From assembly GCA_001897155.1 (NCBI GenBank), contig MKSF01000008.1, positions 124,296-167,102 on the forward strand: a DNA stretch of 42,807 nucleotides, given 5' to 3'. Origin of the DNA: Bacteroidetes bacterium 47-18 (GTDB lineage: Bacteria; Bacteroidota; Bacteroidia; Chitinophagales; Chitinophagaceae). The notes under the pieces were generated by a model. That model was not told where the DNA came from. It saw only the letters and a program-made list of their open reading frames with translations, and made no database searches. Both the position numbers and the translations under genes were made by a program. Shown here piece after piece: positions 18,369 to 27,151 of this stretch. Numbering within the stretch: the first letter of the stretch is position 1; every line of letters starts with the position of its first letter.

Positions 18369-19655
18369 GTGTTTGTACAATTAAGGTCTCAATCATTGGT
18401 TAAGCGTACAGGAATCCTCTTCCTTGCAGCAATCTTCACTTTACTTTCCTTCGGAAATTACGCATCTGCCCAGGATGCGGCAGCTGGAAAAACATTGTTT
18501 CAGAATAAGTGTGCGAGCTGTCACCATCCTGCCAAGAAATCTACAGGTCCTGCTCTGAAAGGTGCGGTAGATCGCGTTCCATCCAAAGAATGGTTGTATG
18601 CCTGGGTGCACAACTCTTCCGCCCTGATCAAGAGTGGCGATAAGTACGCGAATGATATCTTCCTGGAGTACAATAAAAGTGTGATGACGCCTTTTGCTGA
18701 TCTGACCCACGAGGAGATTGATAATATCTTTGCCTATGTTGAAGCCTGGGTAGATCCGAATACGCCAGAGAATCCCAATGAGAGTGGAGCAGCGGCCGCG
18801 AACCAGAAAGATAATACATGGATTTATGCTATTGCTACTGCCGTACTGGCATTATTGGTGTTTATACTATCCCGTGTCAATAAGACTTTAGGTAAGGTAA
18901 CGAATGAGCAAAGAGGTATCGCTAACCGTAAGGATGTTCCATGGTACAGGAACAGGGTGAATATTGCAGTGATCAGCGTGGTGCTGCTGGCGCTTGCCGG
19001 CTACTGGGTGGCTAACGGCGCTATGGAAATGGGACGTCAGCAGAATTATATGCCGGAGCAGCCTATCTTCTATTCCCACAAGGTGCACGCGGGCATCAAC
19101 CAGATCAACTGTCAGTATTGTCACTCCGCTGCCGATGAAAGCCGCCAGGCAATGATACCTTCCACGAATGTATGTATGAACTGTCACATGCAGATCAGCG
19201 AATATACCGGCGATCAGCTATATACCTATGAAGGTAAAAAAATAGACGGCACCACAGAGATCCATAAGCTGTATGAATATGCCGGATGGGATCCTGTAAA
19301 GAAAGCCTATAAATATAAAGAGAACGGTGAGATCGATGCCAAGCCTATTGAGTGGGTGAAGATCCACAATCTGCCGGATCACGTATATTTCAACCACTCT
19401 CAGCACGTTGCCGTTGGCCAGGTGCAATGCCAGTCCTGTCACGGTCCTGTACAGGAGATGGATGAGGTGTACCAGTTCGCTCCGTTGTCTATGGGATGGT
19501 GTATCAACTGTCACAGGACCACAGAGGTGAAATTTACGGAGAACGGCTATTACCAGATCTTTGAAAAATACCAGCAGGAGATCAGGGACGGTCACCGTAC
19601 CGGCGTTACCGCAGCAGAGCTGGGTGGTCTGGATTGTCAGAAATGTCACTACTAA
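18369..19655 (+). CDS. actA: alternative complex III subunit ActA, multiheme cytochrome c
   Basis: This membrane-anchored multiheme cytochrome c of about 428 residues carries electrons out of ACIII. A GTG start at 18369 is chosen because upstream in-frame TTG codons overlap the promoter box; the signal peptide (GILFLAAIFTLLSFGNYASA) then lies near the N-terminus. Layout: a monoheme cytochrome c domain with CASCH at residue 48; two membrane helices (about 155-175 and 198-218); then five CXXCH sites at about 248, 269, 354, 378 and 423 (CQYCH, CMNCH, CQSCH, CINCH, CQKCH). Classical ActA is pentaheme, so this version has one extra N-terminal heme domain. It heads the eight-gene respiratory operon. 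Start choice is less certain than identity. Confidence 0.88.
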   Translation: MFVQLRSQSLVKRTGILFLAAIFTLLSFGNYASAQDAAAGKTLFQNKCASCHHPAKKSTGPALKGAVDRVPSKEWLYAWVHNSSALIKSGDKYANDIFLEYNKSVMTPFADLTHEEIDNIFAYVEAWVDPNTPENPNESGAAAANQKDNTWIYAIATAVLALLVFILSRVNKTLGKVTNEQRGIANRKDVPWYRNRVNIAVISVVLLALAGYWVANGAMEMGRQQNYMPEQPIFYSHKVHAGINQINCQYCHSAADESRQAMIPSTNVCMNCHMQISEYTGDQLYTYEGKKIDGTTEIHKLYEYAGWDPVKKAYKYKENGEIDAKPIEWVKIHNLPDHVYFNHSQHVAVGQVQCQSCHGPVQEMDEVYQFAPLSMGWCINCHRTTEVKFTENGYYQIFEKYQQEIRDGHRTGVTAAELGGLDCQKCHY

Positions 19656-19734
19656 CGGCTGGAAAGCAATTGATATAAAAACTATTAAATACTCCCGTGC
19701 CGGTAATACGGTACTCTGATTATAAAAAAATAAA

Positions 19735-19754
19735 GTGAGTTGCGTAATACTCAC
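19735..19754 (+). other. hairpin in the actA-actB gap
   Basis: GTGAGT (19735-19740) pairs with ACTCAC (19749-19754) around an 8-nt loop, 18 nt before the actB ATG. It could shape translation or processing of the operon message. The stem is only 6 bp, so chance is possible. Confidence 0.3.
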
Positions 19755-19772
19755 ATTATCACAATAGAAATT

Positions 19773-22700
19773 ATGGCTCAGAAAAAATACTGGAAGGGTT
19801 TAGAAGAACTGGAAAATACTCCAGAACATCAGCAAATCGTTGAGAATGAGTTTCAGCAGGAGTTGCCCGTGCTGGGTGACGTAAGCGATAAGCTCCTGGG
19901 TGCGGAAACTCCGCGCCGCGATTTTCTGAAATTTCTCGGTTTCAGCACTTTGGCTGCTACGGTAGCCGCAAGCTGTGAAATGCCTGTAAGAAAAGCGATT
20001 CCTTATGCTATTAAACCAGAAGATATTACTCCGGGTGTAGCTAACTTTTACGCTTCTTCTTTTGTTGACAATGGGGATTATGCTGCTGTAGTGGTTAAGA
20101 CAAGAGAAGGCCGTCCTATCATGGTAGAAGGCAATGAACTGTCCTCTGTTACCCACGGGGTGGTTTCTGCAAGGGTGATCGCATCTACTTTGAGTTTATA
20201 CGACAAGGCAAGGTTGCGCCAGCCGCTGGTAAAGGGTAACCCGGTGGATACCTTTGAAGCGGTTGATACCCCCATAAAGCAGGCGCTGGCAGGTGCCGGC
20301 GGTGCTGTTTACCTGCTTACAGGCACGGTACTGAGCCCTACCACCAAAGTGGTGATCGAGCAGTTCAGATCCAAATATCCCAACGCCAGGCATATCCAGT
20401 ATGACCCGGTCTCCTATAACGGACTGGCATTAGCCAACGACGCTACTTTCGGAAGGAACGCCATACCTTCCTACCATTTTGAGAAAGCCAGGACCATTTT
20501 CTCCCTGGGCGCAGATTTCCTGGGTACGTGGCTGGCACCCAACGAATTCAATCACGGGTATAACCTGAACAGAAAGATATCGGCCAAAAATCCTGATATG
20601 TCCAAGCATTACCAGGTAGAGGCCATGATGAGCATGACAGGCTCCAACGCCGATGAGCGCGCTACCTGCAAGCCGTCAGAATACGGCAAGGTGGCGGCAG
20701 CCCTTTACCAGGCTGTTGTTTCCGGGGCTGCTCCCAAAACGGGTTCCGACAAGCTGAACAAGCTGATCAGCAGCGCTGCCAAAGAATTAAAGAATAACGG
20801 CCTGGTAGTGTGCGGCAGCAATGACGTCAATGTACAGATCATTGTGAACGCTATCAATAACGCTATCGGCGCCTATGGCAATACCATCAGCTGGGGCGCG
20901 ACCTCCAATTACAAGCAGGGTAATGACAAGGAATTTGTTGCTTTCGTTGATGCTATGAATGCCGGCCAGGTAGGCGCGGTATTCATCCACGGCGTCAATC
21001 CTTCCTACGATTATCTGGACGCAGAGAAATTCAACAGCGGCCTGTCCAAGGTTGGCCTGTCCGTATCCTTTGCTGAAAGACTGGATGAAACGGCAGAAAA
21101 ATGTCAATATGTGGTTCCCGACCACCACTGGCTGGAAAGCTGGGGAGATGCAGAGCCGAAATCCGGCCATTATTCTTTCATCCAGCCTACCATCGCCCCG
21201 TTATTCAAAACAAGGGCCTTCCAGGATTCTTTACTGACCTGGGCGGGCATCACAGATACTTATCATACGATCTTTAATGCTTACTGGGTGGGTAAATTAG
21301 GCCAGTCTGCATTTGATAAGGCTTTACAGGACGGTATTATTGTAACGGAAGCGCCAGTTGCATCGGGCTCCTTCAGCGGAGCTGCCGTTGACGGCGCCAT
21401 CGCTGCTGTAAATGCCTATAAAGGAAATACGGACGGTCAGTACGAAGTGCTGATCTATGAATCCGTAGCGATCGGCTACGGCGGCAGCCACTCCAATAAT
21501 CCATGGTTGCTGGAGATGCCGGATCCTGTAACGCGCGCTACCTGGGACAACTATATCTGTATGTCCTATAAAACCGCCAAGGAGAAATTTGAGTCGGAGC
21601 TGACCTTACACAACCAGGTAGATCATAAAAAACGTGTATTAAAAGTTACTGTCAATAACAAGGAAGTAGAGCTGCCTGTTGTAGTGCTTCCCGGTATGCA
21701 CAATGACGTGATCGCTATTGCCGTGGGTTACGGCCGCAGCAAGAACGTAGGCAGGGCGGCTGCCGATCTGGGTAAGAATGTATACCATTTCGGACAGTAC
21801 ACCGGCACTACCTTCTTAAACTACAATGTGGGTACGGTAGCGCTGACCTCAGCGTTCTATCCCGTAGCTATTACGCAGACCCACCACAGCTATGAAGGCC
21901 GTGAGATCATACAGGAATTCACTTTAGACGAATTTAAGAAAGACCCTAACTTCCTGCTGAACAAGCGTAAGAAGGAATTAGGTCACTATACCACCTTACA
22001 TTGGGAAGGCCATCACGACGAGCACGGTGAGGATAAGTCCTCTGCCGGTGAGCAGGCCCTGAAGCATGACAAGGATTTTGAAAAGAACGGTACCTTATAC
22101 CCTGTGCACGAGAAGCACGGTATCAAATGGGGTATGAGCATCGACCTGAACGCCTGTACGGGTTGCGGTGCGTGCGTGATCGCCTGCCAGGCGGAAAATA
22201 ATATTTCCGTGGTAGGTAAGGACAGGGTGCTGGTGGCACAGGAAATGAGCTGGATCCGTATTGACCGTTACTTCTCCGGTAATCCTGACGACCCGGATAC
22301 TATCCAGACCATCTACCAGCCGATGCTGTGTCAGCACTGTGATAACGCTCCATGTGAGAACGTTTGTCCGGTATCTGCTACCAACCACTCTGATGAGGGT
22401 CTGAACCAGATGGCCTATAACCGTTGTATCGGTACCAAATATTGTGCGAACAACTGTCCTTATAAAGTGCGTCACTTTAACTGGTTTGACTGGAACGGCG
22501 CGGACAGCTTTGCAGATAACCTGTACCAGGACGGCCGCAGGGACGATATCAACGACGATATTACCCGTATGGTGCTGAACCCGGATGTTACGGTACGTAG
22601 CCGTGGTGTGATGGAGAAATGTTCTTTCTGCGTACAAAGGTTACAGGCGGGTAAATTGGCTGCCAAAATGGAAGGCCGCCCGCTGAAGGATACTGATGTG

Positions 22701-22934
22701 CAGGTAGCCTGCCAGAAAGCGTGTGCCGGTGATTGTATCACTTTCGGTAATGTAAACGATACGGAAAGTAAAATATACAAAGAGCGTTACGAGGAAAACA
22801 GCGAGCGTTTATTCTATGTACTGGAATACCTGCACGTATTACCGAATATCAGCTATTTGTCCAAGATCAGGAATACGGATGCCATTGTGGCTAAGGATAA
22901 GGAACAGGATGTTTTCCAGGTGAAAAATCTTTAA
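19773..22934 (+). CDS. actB: alternative complex III subunit ActB, Fe-S/molybdopterin-oxidoreductase-like
   Basis: This protein of about 1053 residues is the large periplasmic subunit of ACIII. A Tat-variant signal is visible: PRRDFLKFLGFSTLAATVAA, followed by Cys68 (AASCEM), which may be lipidated. Residues of about 80-640 resemble the molybdopterin oxidoreductase fold; in ACIII this part carries no molybdenum. The C-terminal ferredoxin-like part has four cysteine groups: CTGCGACVIAC (from Cys795), CQHCDNAPCENVCP, CIGTKYCANNCP, and CSFC with CQKACAGDC. These fit the three [4Fe-4S] and one [3Fe-4S] clusters known for ActB. The ATG at 19773 is preferred to an upstream TTG. The gap to actA is 117 nt and to actC 88 nt. 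Confidence 0.94.
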   Translation: MAQKKYWKGLEELENTPEHQQIVENEFQQELPVLGDVSDKLLGAETPRRDFLKFLGFSTLAATVAASCEMPVRKAIPYAIKPEDITPGVANFYASSFVDNGDYAAVVVKTREGRPIMVEGNELSSVTHGVVSARVIASTLSLYDKARLRQPLVKGNPVDTFEAVDTPIKQALAGAGGAVYLLTGTVLSPTTKVVIEQFRSKYPNARHIQYDPVSYNGLALANDATFGRNAIPSYHFEKARTIFSLGADFLGTWLAPNEFNHGYNLNRKISAKNPDMSKHYQVEAMMSMTGSNADERATCKPSEYGKVAAALYQAVVSGAAPKTGSDKLNKLISSAAKELKNNGLVVCGSNDVNVQIIVNAINNAIGAYGNTISWGATSNYKQGNDKEFVAFVDAMNAGQVGAVFIHGVNPSYDYLDAEKFNSGLSKVGLSVSFAERLDETAEKCQYVVPDHHWLESWGDAEPKSGHYSFIQPTIAPLFKTRAFQDSLLTWAGITDTYHTIFNAYWVGKLGQSAFDKALQDGIIVTEAPVASGSFSGAAVDGAIAAVNAYKGNTDGQYEVLIYESVAIGYGGSHSNNPWLLEMPDPVTRATWDNYICMSYKTAKEKFESELTLHNQVDHKKRVLKVTVNNKEVELPVVVLPGMHNDVIAIAVGYGRSKNVGRAAADLGKNVYHFGQYTGTTFLNYNVGTVALTSAFYPVAITQTHHSYEGREIIQEFTLDEFKKDPNFLLNKRKKELGHYTTLHWEGHHDEHGEDKSSAGEQALKHDKDFEKNGTLYPVHEKHGIKWGMSIDLNACTGCGACVIACQAENNISVVGKDRVLVAQEMSWIRIDRYFSGNPDDPDTIQTIYQPMLCQHCDNAPCENVCPVSATNHSDEGLNQMAYNRCIGTKYCANNCPYKVRHFNWFDWNGADSFADNLYQDGRRDDINDDITRMVLNPDVTVRSRGVMEKCSFCVQRLQAGKLAAKMEGRPLKDTDVQVACQKACAGDCITFGNVNDTESKIYKERYEENSERLFYVLEYLHVLPNISYLSKIRNTDAIVAKDKEQDVFQVKNL

Positions 22935-23022
22935 GGCAGGGCGCGAAAATTTCAGGTATATATTAAATAACTTTATTTAGGAATAATAAACAGGCCCTTT
23001 ATAGGGTAGAATTAACAGAGTT

Positions 23023-24456
23023 ATGCACTTAAAATACGAATCCTTTGTTCGGGAGCCATTAATTACAGGCGATAAGACTTATGCTCAGGTAACTGAGGAT
23101 ATTTGTAAACCTATAGAACAGAAACCTTCTAAATTATGGTATGTTGGCTTTGTCCTCTCACTGCTTTTTTTGGGTTTCGGAGTTTTCTCGGTGTTCTGGG
23201 AAGTTTACTGGGGTTTAGGTACCTGGGGTATCAACCGTACTGTAGGTTGGGGTTGGGATATCACCAACTTCGTATGGTGGGTAGGTATCGGTCACGCCGG
23301 TACGCTGATCTCAGCTATCTTGTTATTATTCCGTCAGGGATGGAGGACCGGTGTAAACCGTGCTGCTGAAGCGATGACGATCTTCGCCGTAATGTGTGCG
23401 GGTCAGTTCCCTATCTTCCACATGGGTCGTGTATGGAATGCCTTTTATGTATTACCGCTTCCTAATACCCGTGGTCCTTTATGGCCTAACTTCAACTCGG
23501 CGTTATTATGGGACGTATTTGCGATCTCTACTTACTTTACAGTATCCCTGCTGTTCTGGTATTCCGGTCTGGTGCCTGACTTCGCTACCATCCGTGACAG
23601 GGCCAAAACAAAATTACGCAAGCGTTTATATGGTCTGGCCTCCTTCGGGTGGACCGGTACCGCCAAGAACTGGCAGCGTTTCGAGGCCTTATCCCTTGTG
23701 CTGGCAGGCCTGTCTACGCCGCTGGTATTATCCGTACACACTATCGTATCTTTTGACTTCGCCACTTCCGTTATTCCCGGATGGCACGCCACTATCTTCC
23801 CTCCTTACTTCGTTGCGGGTGCGGTATTCTCCGGCTTTGCTATGGTGCAGACCCTGCTGATCCTGGTGCGTAAGATATATAAAATGGAAGACTATATCAC
23901 TTTAGGTCACATTGAAGCGATGAATAAGGTAATTGTGCTGACAGGATCTATCGTGGGTGTGGCTTACCTGACAGAGCTGTTCATGGCCTGGTATTCCCAG
24001 GTGCACTTTGAGCAGGAAGCGTTCAAATACCGTGTATTCGGACCTTACTGGTGGGCATATTGGGCGATGATGACCTGCAACGTGGTATCTCCCCAGTTCT
24101 TCTGGTTCAAAAAATTACGCAGGAATATCGTCTTTACATTTATCCTGTCCATCGTGGTAAATATAGGTATGTGGTTTGAGCGTTTCGTGATCATTGTAAC
24201 GACCCTGGCGAACGACTTCCTGCCTTCCAGCTGGACCTACTACTCACCGACATGGCCTGAGCTAGGATTTTACCTGGGTACCTTCGGATTGTTCTTTACA
24301 TGCTTCTTCCTGTTCTCCAAATACTTCCCTGTGATCGCTATCGCGGAGATCAAGTTCACGCTCAAAGTTTCCGGTGATAAGTACAAACGTGATATGCAGC
24401 GCCTGGATGCGATGACAACGGAAGAGTTTCTGGAAGAAGCGAATCACGCGCATTAA
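23023..24456 (+). CDS. actC: alternative complex III subunit ActC, NrfD/PsrC-like quinol-binding membrane protein
   Basis: This 477-residue polytopic protein of the NrfD/PsrC family has about ten membrane helices. In ACIII the ActC subunit provides the quinol oxidation site beside the ActB iron-sulfur clusters. Recognisable parts are the first long helix (KLWYVGFVLSLLFLGFGVFS), an amphipathic INRTVGWGWDITNFVWWVGI segment, and FHMGRVWNAFYVLPLPNTRG, which is characteristic of ACIII ActC. The C-terminus ends in a His-containing cytosolic tail. The order actB-actC-actD is conserved in Bacteroidota. Start ATG is unambiguous and sits 88 nt after the actB stop. Confidence 0.95.
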   Translation: MHLKYESFVREPLITGDKTYAQVTEDICKPIEQKPSKLWYVGFVLSLLFLGFGVFSVFWEVYWGLGTWGINRTVGWGWDITNFVWWVGIGHAGTLISAILLLFRQGWRTGVNRAAEAMTIFAVMCAGQFPIFHMGRVWNAFYVLPLPNTRGPLWPNFNSALLWDVFAISTYFTVSLLFWYSGLVPDFATIRDRAKTKLRKRLYGLASFGWTGTAKNWQRFEALSLVLAGLSTPLVLSVHTIVSFDFATSVIPGWHATIFPPYFVAGAVFSGFAMVQTLLILVRKIYKMEDYITLGHIEAMNKVIVLTGSIVGVAYLTELFMAWYSQVHFEQEAFKYRVFGPYWWAYWAMMTCNVVSPQFFWFKKLRRNIVFTFILSIVVNIGMWFERFVIIVTTLANDFLPSSWTYYSPTWPELGFYLGTFGLFFTCFFLFSKYFPVIAIAEIKFTLKVSGDKYKRDMQRLDAMTTEEFLEEANHAH

Positions 24457-24508
24457 TTAAGGTGTAAATCTTAAAATTGTTACATTAACTAAAAGAATTT
24501 AAAATAAA

Positions 24509-25087
24509 ATGGCTATAAAAAAATTCGCAGTTGCATGTTTTGATGATGAAGCACCATTATTTGCGGCTGTAGATAAAGTAAGAAACAGTGGATATAAACT
24601 GCACGATGTGTACACGCCGTTCCCGGTGCACGGCCTGGATGTAGCTATGGGACATAAGGATACGGACCTGCACATTGCCGGCTTCTGTTTCGGTCTTACG
24701 GGTACAGCTACCGCCCTGGGCTTTATGAGCTGGATCTTTACGTCCGACTGGCCTATCAATTATGCCGGTAAGCCGTTTTTTGCCCTGCCAGCGTTCATTC
24801 CCATTACCTTTGAGCTGACGGTACTGTTCGCCGCTGTAGGTATGGTACTGACCTATTGTTACCTGAACCAGATCATGCCGGGCGTTAAAAAGCACGTTTT
24901 TCATCCCAGGCAGACAGACGATTATTTTGTGCTGGTAGTGGAAGTTCCTGAAGGTGAGCCGGAGGGCGAGATCATGGAATTCCTGGCCGGAACGAATCCC
25001 CTGGAAACCAATGTACAGGTGGCGGAAGACGGCTGGTGGTTCGGTCGCTGGGATAAGGACGAAGATTATACTAAAAATTTTGCATAA
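24509..25087 (+). CDS. actD: alternative complex III subunit ActD (DUF3341)
   Basis: This 192-residue DUF3341 protein is the ActD subunit of ACIII. It begins with a soluble domain (residues 1-50, KKFAVACFDDEAPLFAAVDK, then VYTPFPVHGLD). Two membrane helices follow at about 55-75 and 90-115 (FELTVLFAAVGMVLTYCYLN), then a cytosolic ferredoxin-like C-terminal domain ending TNPLETNVQVAEDGWW. No metal-binding motif is seen; its role in the known ACIII structures is structural. It is 52 nt after actC and 41 nt before actE. Confidence 0.94.
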   Translation: MAIKKFAVACFDDEAPLFAAVDKVRNSGYKLHDVYTPFPVHGLDVAMGHKDTDLHIAGFCFGLTGTATALGFMSWIFTSDWPINYAGKPFFALPAFIPITFELTVLFAAVGMVLTYCYLNQIMPGVKKHVFHPRQTDDYFVLVVEVPEGEPEGEIMEFLAGTNPLETNVQVAEDGWWFGRWDKDEDYTKNFA

Positions 25088-25128
25088 AATGTTTTCAGGT
25101 AAAACTGGATTTCAGATATAATTATACA

Positions 25129-25791
25129 ATGAATAAGAACATTATTATTTCAATACTTGCAGCCGGAACAATGTTTGCTGTAGCTTGTAACAGTGGTGGT
25201 GTACGCAGGAATCCCGGTAAAACCTATGTTCCTGATATGGTATACTCCCAGGCTTATGACGCTTATACAAAAGGGCCGGTAGAAGGGGAGCCTACAAGTT
25301 TAAAGCCTGTACAGGGAACGATAGCACGTGGTCATGCCTTGCCTACGCATCTTACAAAGAATGATACTACGCAGTATTATGCATTGAAATCTCCTTATAA
25401 GTTCACGGAGCAGGAGCTGGCCCAGGGTAAGCTGCACTATGATATTCATTGCGGTATCTGCCACGGCCAGAAGCTGGACGGGCAGGGGCCTTTATTCACA
25501 AGCGGTAAATTCGCTGCGATGCCGGCCAACCTGAAAGGTGAGAATTACATCAATATGCCGGAAGGTAAAATGTATTATGCTATCATGTACGGTAAGAACG
25601 TTATGGGTTCCTATGCCAGCCAGCTGAAAGAGCATGAAAGATGGAAAGTGATAGCCTATATTAAGAAAGTACAAAGTGAGAATGGTGGTGCGCCTTTTAC
25701 CATGCTGGCTGAGGCAGGCAGCGGCAGTACGGCAGTAGCTCCTGCACCTGCAACCGCCGATACGGCAAAGGCACCCGGTACGGCACACTAA
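25129..25791 (+). CDS. actE: alternative complex III subunit ActE, monoheme cytochrome c lipoprotein
   Basis: This 220-residue lipoprotein cytochrome c has a signal ending in FAVAC, with Cys20 as the lipid anchor. A single heme-binding motif, CGICH (residues 108-112), starts the c-type domain, and a Met-rich region (INMPEGKMYYAIMYGKNVMG) supplies the likely axial methionine. ActE is the monoheme subunit of ACIII and may pass electrons toward the oxidase. The C-terminus is a low-complexity Ala/Pro/Thr tail (VAPAPATADTAKAPGTAH) that resembles the tail of CoxB in the same operon. It is 41 nt after actD and 66 nt before actF. Confidence 0.93.
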   Translation: MNKNIIISILAAGTMFAVACNSGGVRRNPGKTYVPDMVYSQAYDAYTKGPVEGEPTSLKPVQGTIARGHALPTHLTKNDTTQYYALKSPYKFTEQELAQGKLHYDIHCGICHGQKLDGQGPLFTSGKFAAMPANLKGENYINMPEGKMYYAIMYGKNVMGSYASQLKEHERWKVIAYIKKVQSENGGAPFTMLAEAGSGSTAVAPAPATADTAKAPGTAH

Positions 25792-25804
25792 TTTTATTCT
25801 TTGA

Positions 25805-25848
25805 TAATTTTGAATTTTTAACTAAATTAAGTTTACCGTTTGAACGGT
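25805..25848 (+). promoter_or_regulatory. possible internal promoter and dyad before actF
   Basis: TAATTTTG at 25805-25812 fully matches the -7 consensus. ACCGTT-TG-AACGGT (25835-25848) is a perfect 6+6 dyad just before the actF ATG. Together they could allow separate control of actF-coxB-coxA, or be chance in an AT-rich gap. Confidence 0.3.
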
Positions 25849-25857
25849 TATTAAGTT

Positions 25858-27078
25858 ATGATGACGGAACGTTTTACAGTACCGGCGAAATTGAAAACTA
25901 CCGGTTTCGCATTATTGATTATAGGATTGCTGACCCTTATTGCGGGCGGTATCACTTTATTGGGTAGTGCTAACGAAATCGATCACAGTCGTTTTTGGGT
26001 TTCTTTATTGCACAACAGTGTGTTTTTCCTGTTCATCTGTGTAGCGTCTATTTTTATCCAGGCTGCTGCATCTCTGGCCCAGGGCGGCTGGATCCTGGCA
26101 TATAAGAGGATCCCGGAAGCCATAGGGGCCAATGTATGGATATTTGGCATTATTGCGCTGGCCGTTCTATTCGCTATCGTTTTCGGTGCTGCCGATCATA
26201 ACGGTCATAATCCTATCTATCACTGGACACATCCCGGTGATGATAAGATCCTGCAGGGTAAATCCGCCTTCCTGAATCCTGGAATGTTCGTAGGCTTTTC
26301 CGTGGTAGCCGTGGTATTATGGAGCTGGTTCGGTATCAAATTCCGTCAGAGATCCATAGCGCAGGAGACTGCTCCCAAGAACAGCACCAAGATATACTGG
26401 GGCGTGATAGCTTTGAGCGGTGCCTTCCTTTTTGTATATGCATTGACGATGATGAGCACTATTCCCTGGTTCTGGATCATGAGCATTGATGCCCACTGGT
26501 TCTCTACCTTATTCTCCTGGTATGTATTCGCTTCTGCGTTTGTAAGCGGTATTTCCCTGATATTATTGTGGGTGATCTATCTGAAAGGTAAAAATGCGCT
26601 GAAGCTGGTTACCAAGGAGCACATCCATGACCTGGGTAAATTCATGTTCGCCTTCAGTATATTCTGGACTTACCTGTGGTTCTCCCAGTTTATGCTGATC
26701 TGGTACGGTAATATCCCTGAGGAGACCACTTACTTCAAAATAAGAATGCAGGGGCCTTACAGCTTCTTCTTCTATGCCAATATTATTATCAACCTGGTAT
26801 TACCTATATTCATACTGATGTCCCGTCCCAGCAAGCGTAACTATTTTACACTGGTATTCATTGCCTTCATGATCATTTTCGGTCACTGGATAGACTTCTA
26901 TATGATGATCAATCCTTCTCCTATGCAGGAGAACTGGTTCCTGAACTGGTTTGAGCTGGGCGTGCCGTTCTTCTTTGTCGGTATATTGATCCTTGCTGTT
27001 TCCAATACCTTATCCAAGGCCAGCCTGATCACGGAGAATCATCCATTACTGAAAGAGACGCTGGTGCATATCAGCTAG
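25858..27078 (+). CDS. actF: alternative complex III subunit ActF, second NrfD-like membrane protein
   Basis: This 406-residue membrane protein has about ten helices and is the second NrfD-like subunit of ACIII, paired with ActC. The N-terminal segment TGFALLIIGLLTLIAGG starts the helical bundle. FWVSLLHNSVFFLFICVAS and FSWYVFASAFVSGISLILL follow, and HDLGKFMFAFSIFWTYLWFS is characteristic of ActF. Unlike ActC it is not known to hold the quinol site. Two consecutive ATG codons (25858 and 25861) open the frame; either may be used. It is followed after 73 nt by coxB. Confidence 0.93.
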   Translation: MMTERFTVPAKLKTTGFALLIIGLLTLIAGGITLLGSANEIDHSRFWVSLLHNSVFFLFICVASIFIQAAASLAQGGWILAYKRIPEAIGANVWIFGIIALAVLFAIVFGAADHNGHNPIYHWTHPGDDKILQGKSAFLNPGMFVGFSVVAVVLWSWFGIKFRQRSIAQETAPKNSTKIYWGVIALSGAFLFVYALTMMSTIPWFWIMSIDAHWFSTLFSWYVFASAFVSGISLILLWVIYLKGKNALKLVTKEHIHDLGKFMFAFSIFWTYLWFSQFMLIWYGNIPEETTYFKIRMQGPYSFFFYANIIINLVLPIFILMSRPSKRNYFTLVFIAFMIIFGHWIDFYMMINPSPMQENWFLNWFELGVPFFFVGILILAVSNTLSKASLITENHPLLKETLVHIS

Positions 27079-27151
27079 TATATTTTATAAGAATAAATCA
27101 GAGAATTTCATTGCCTTTTGGCTTATTGAATAATATAAACAACAATTTACA

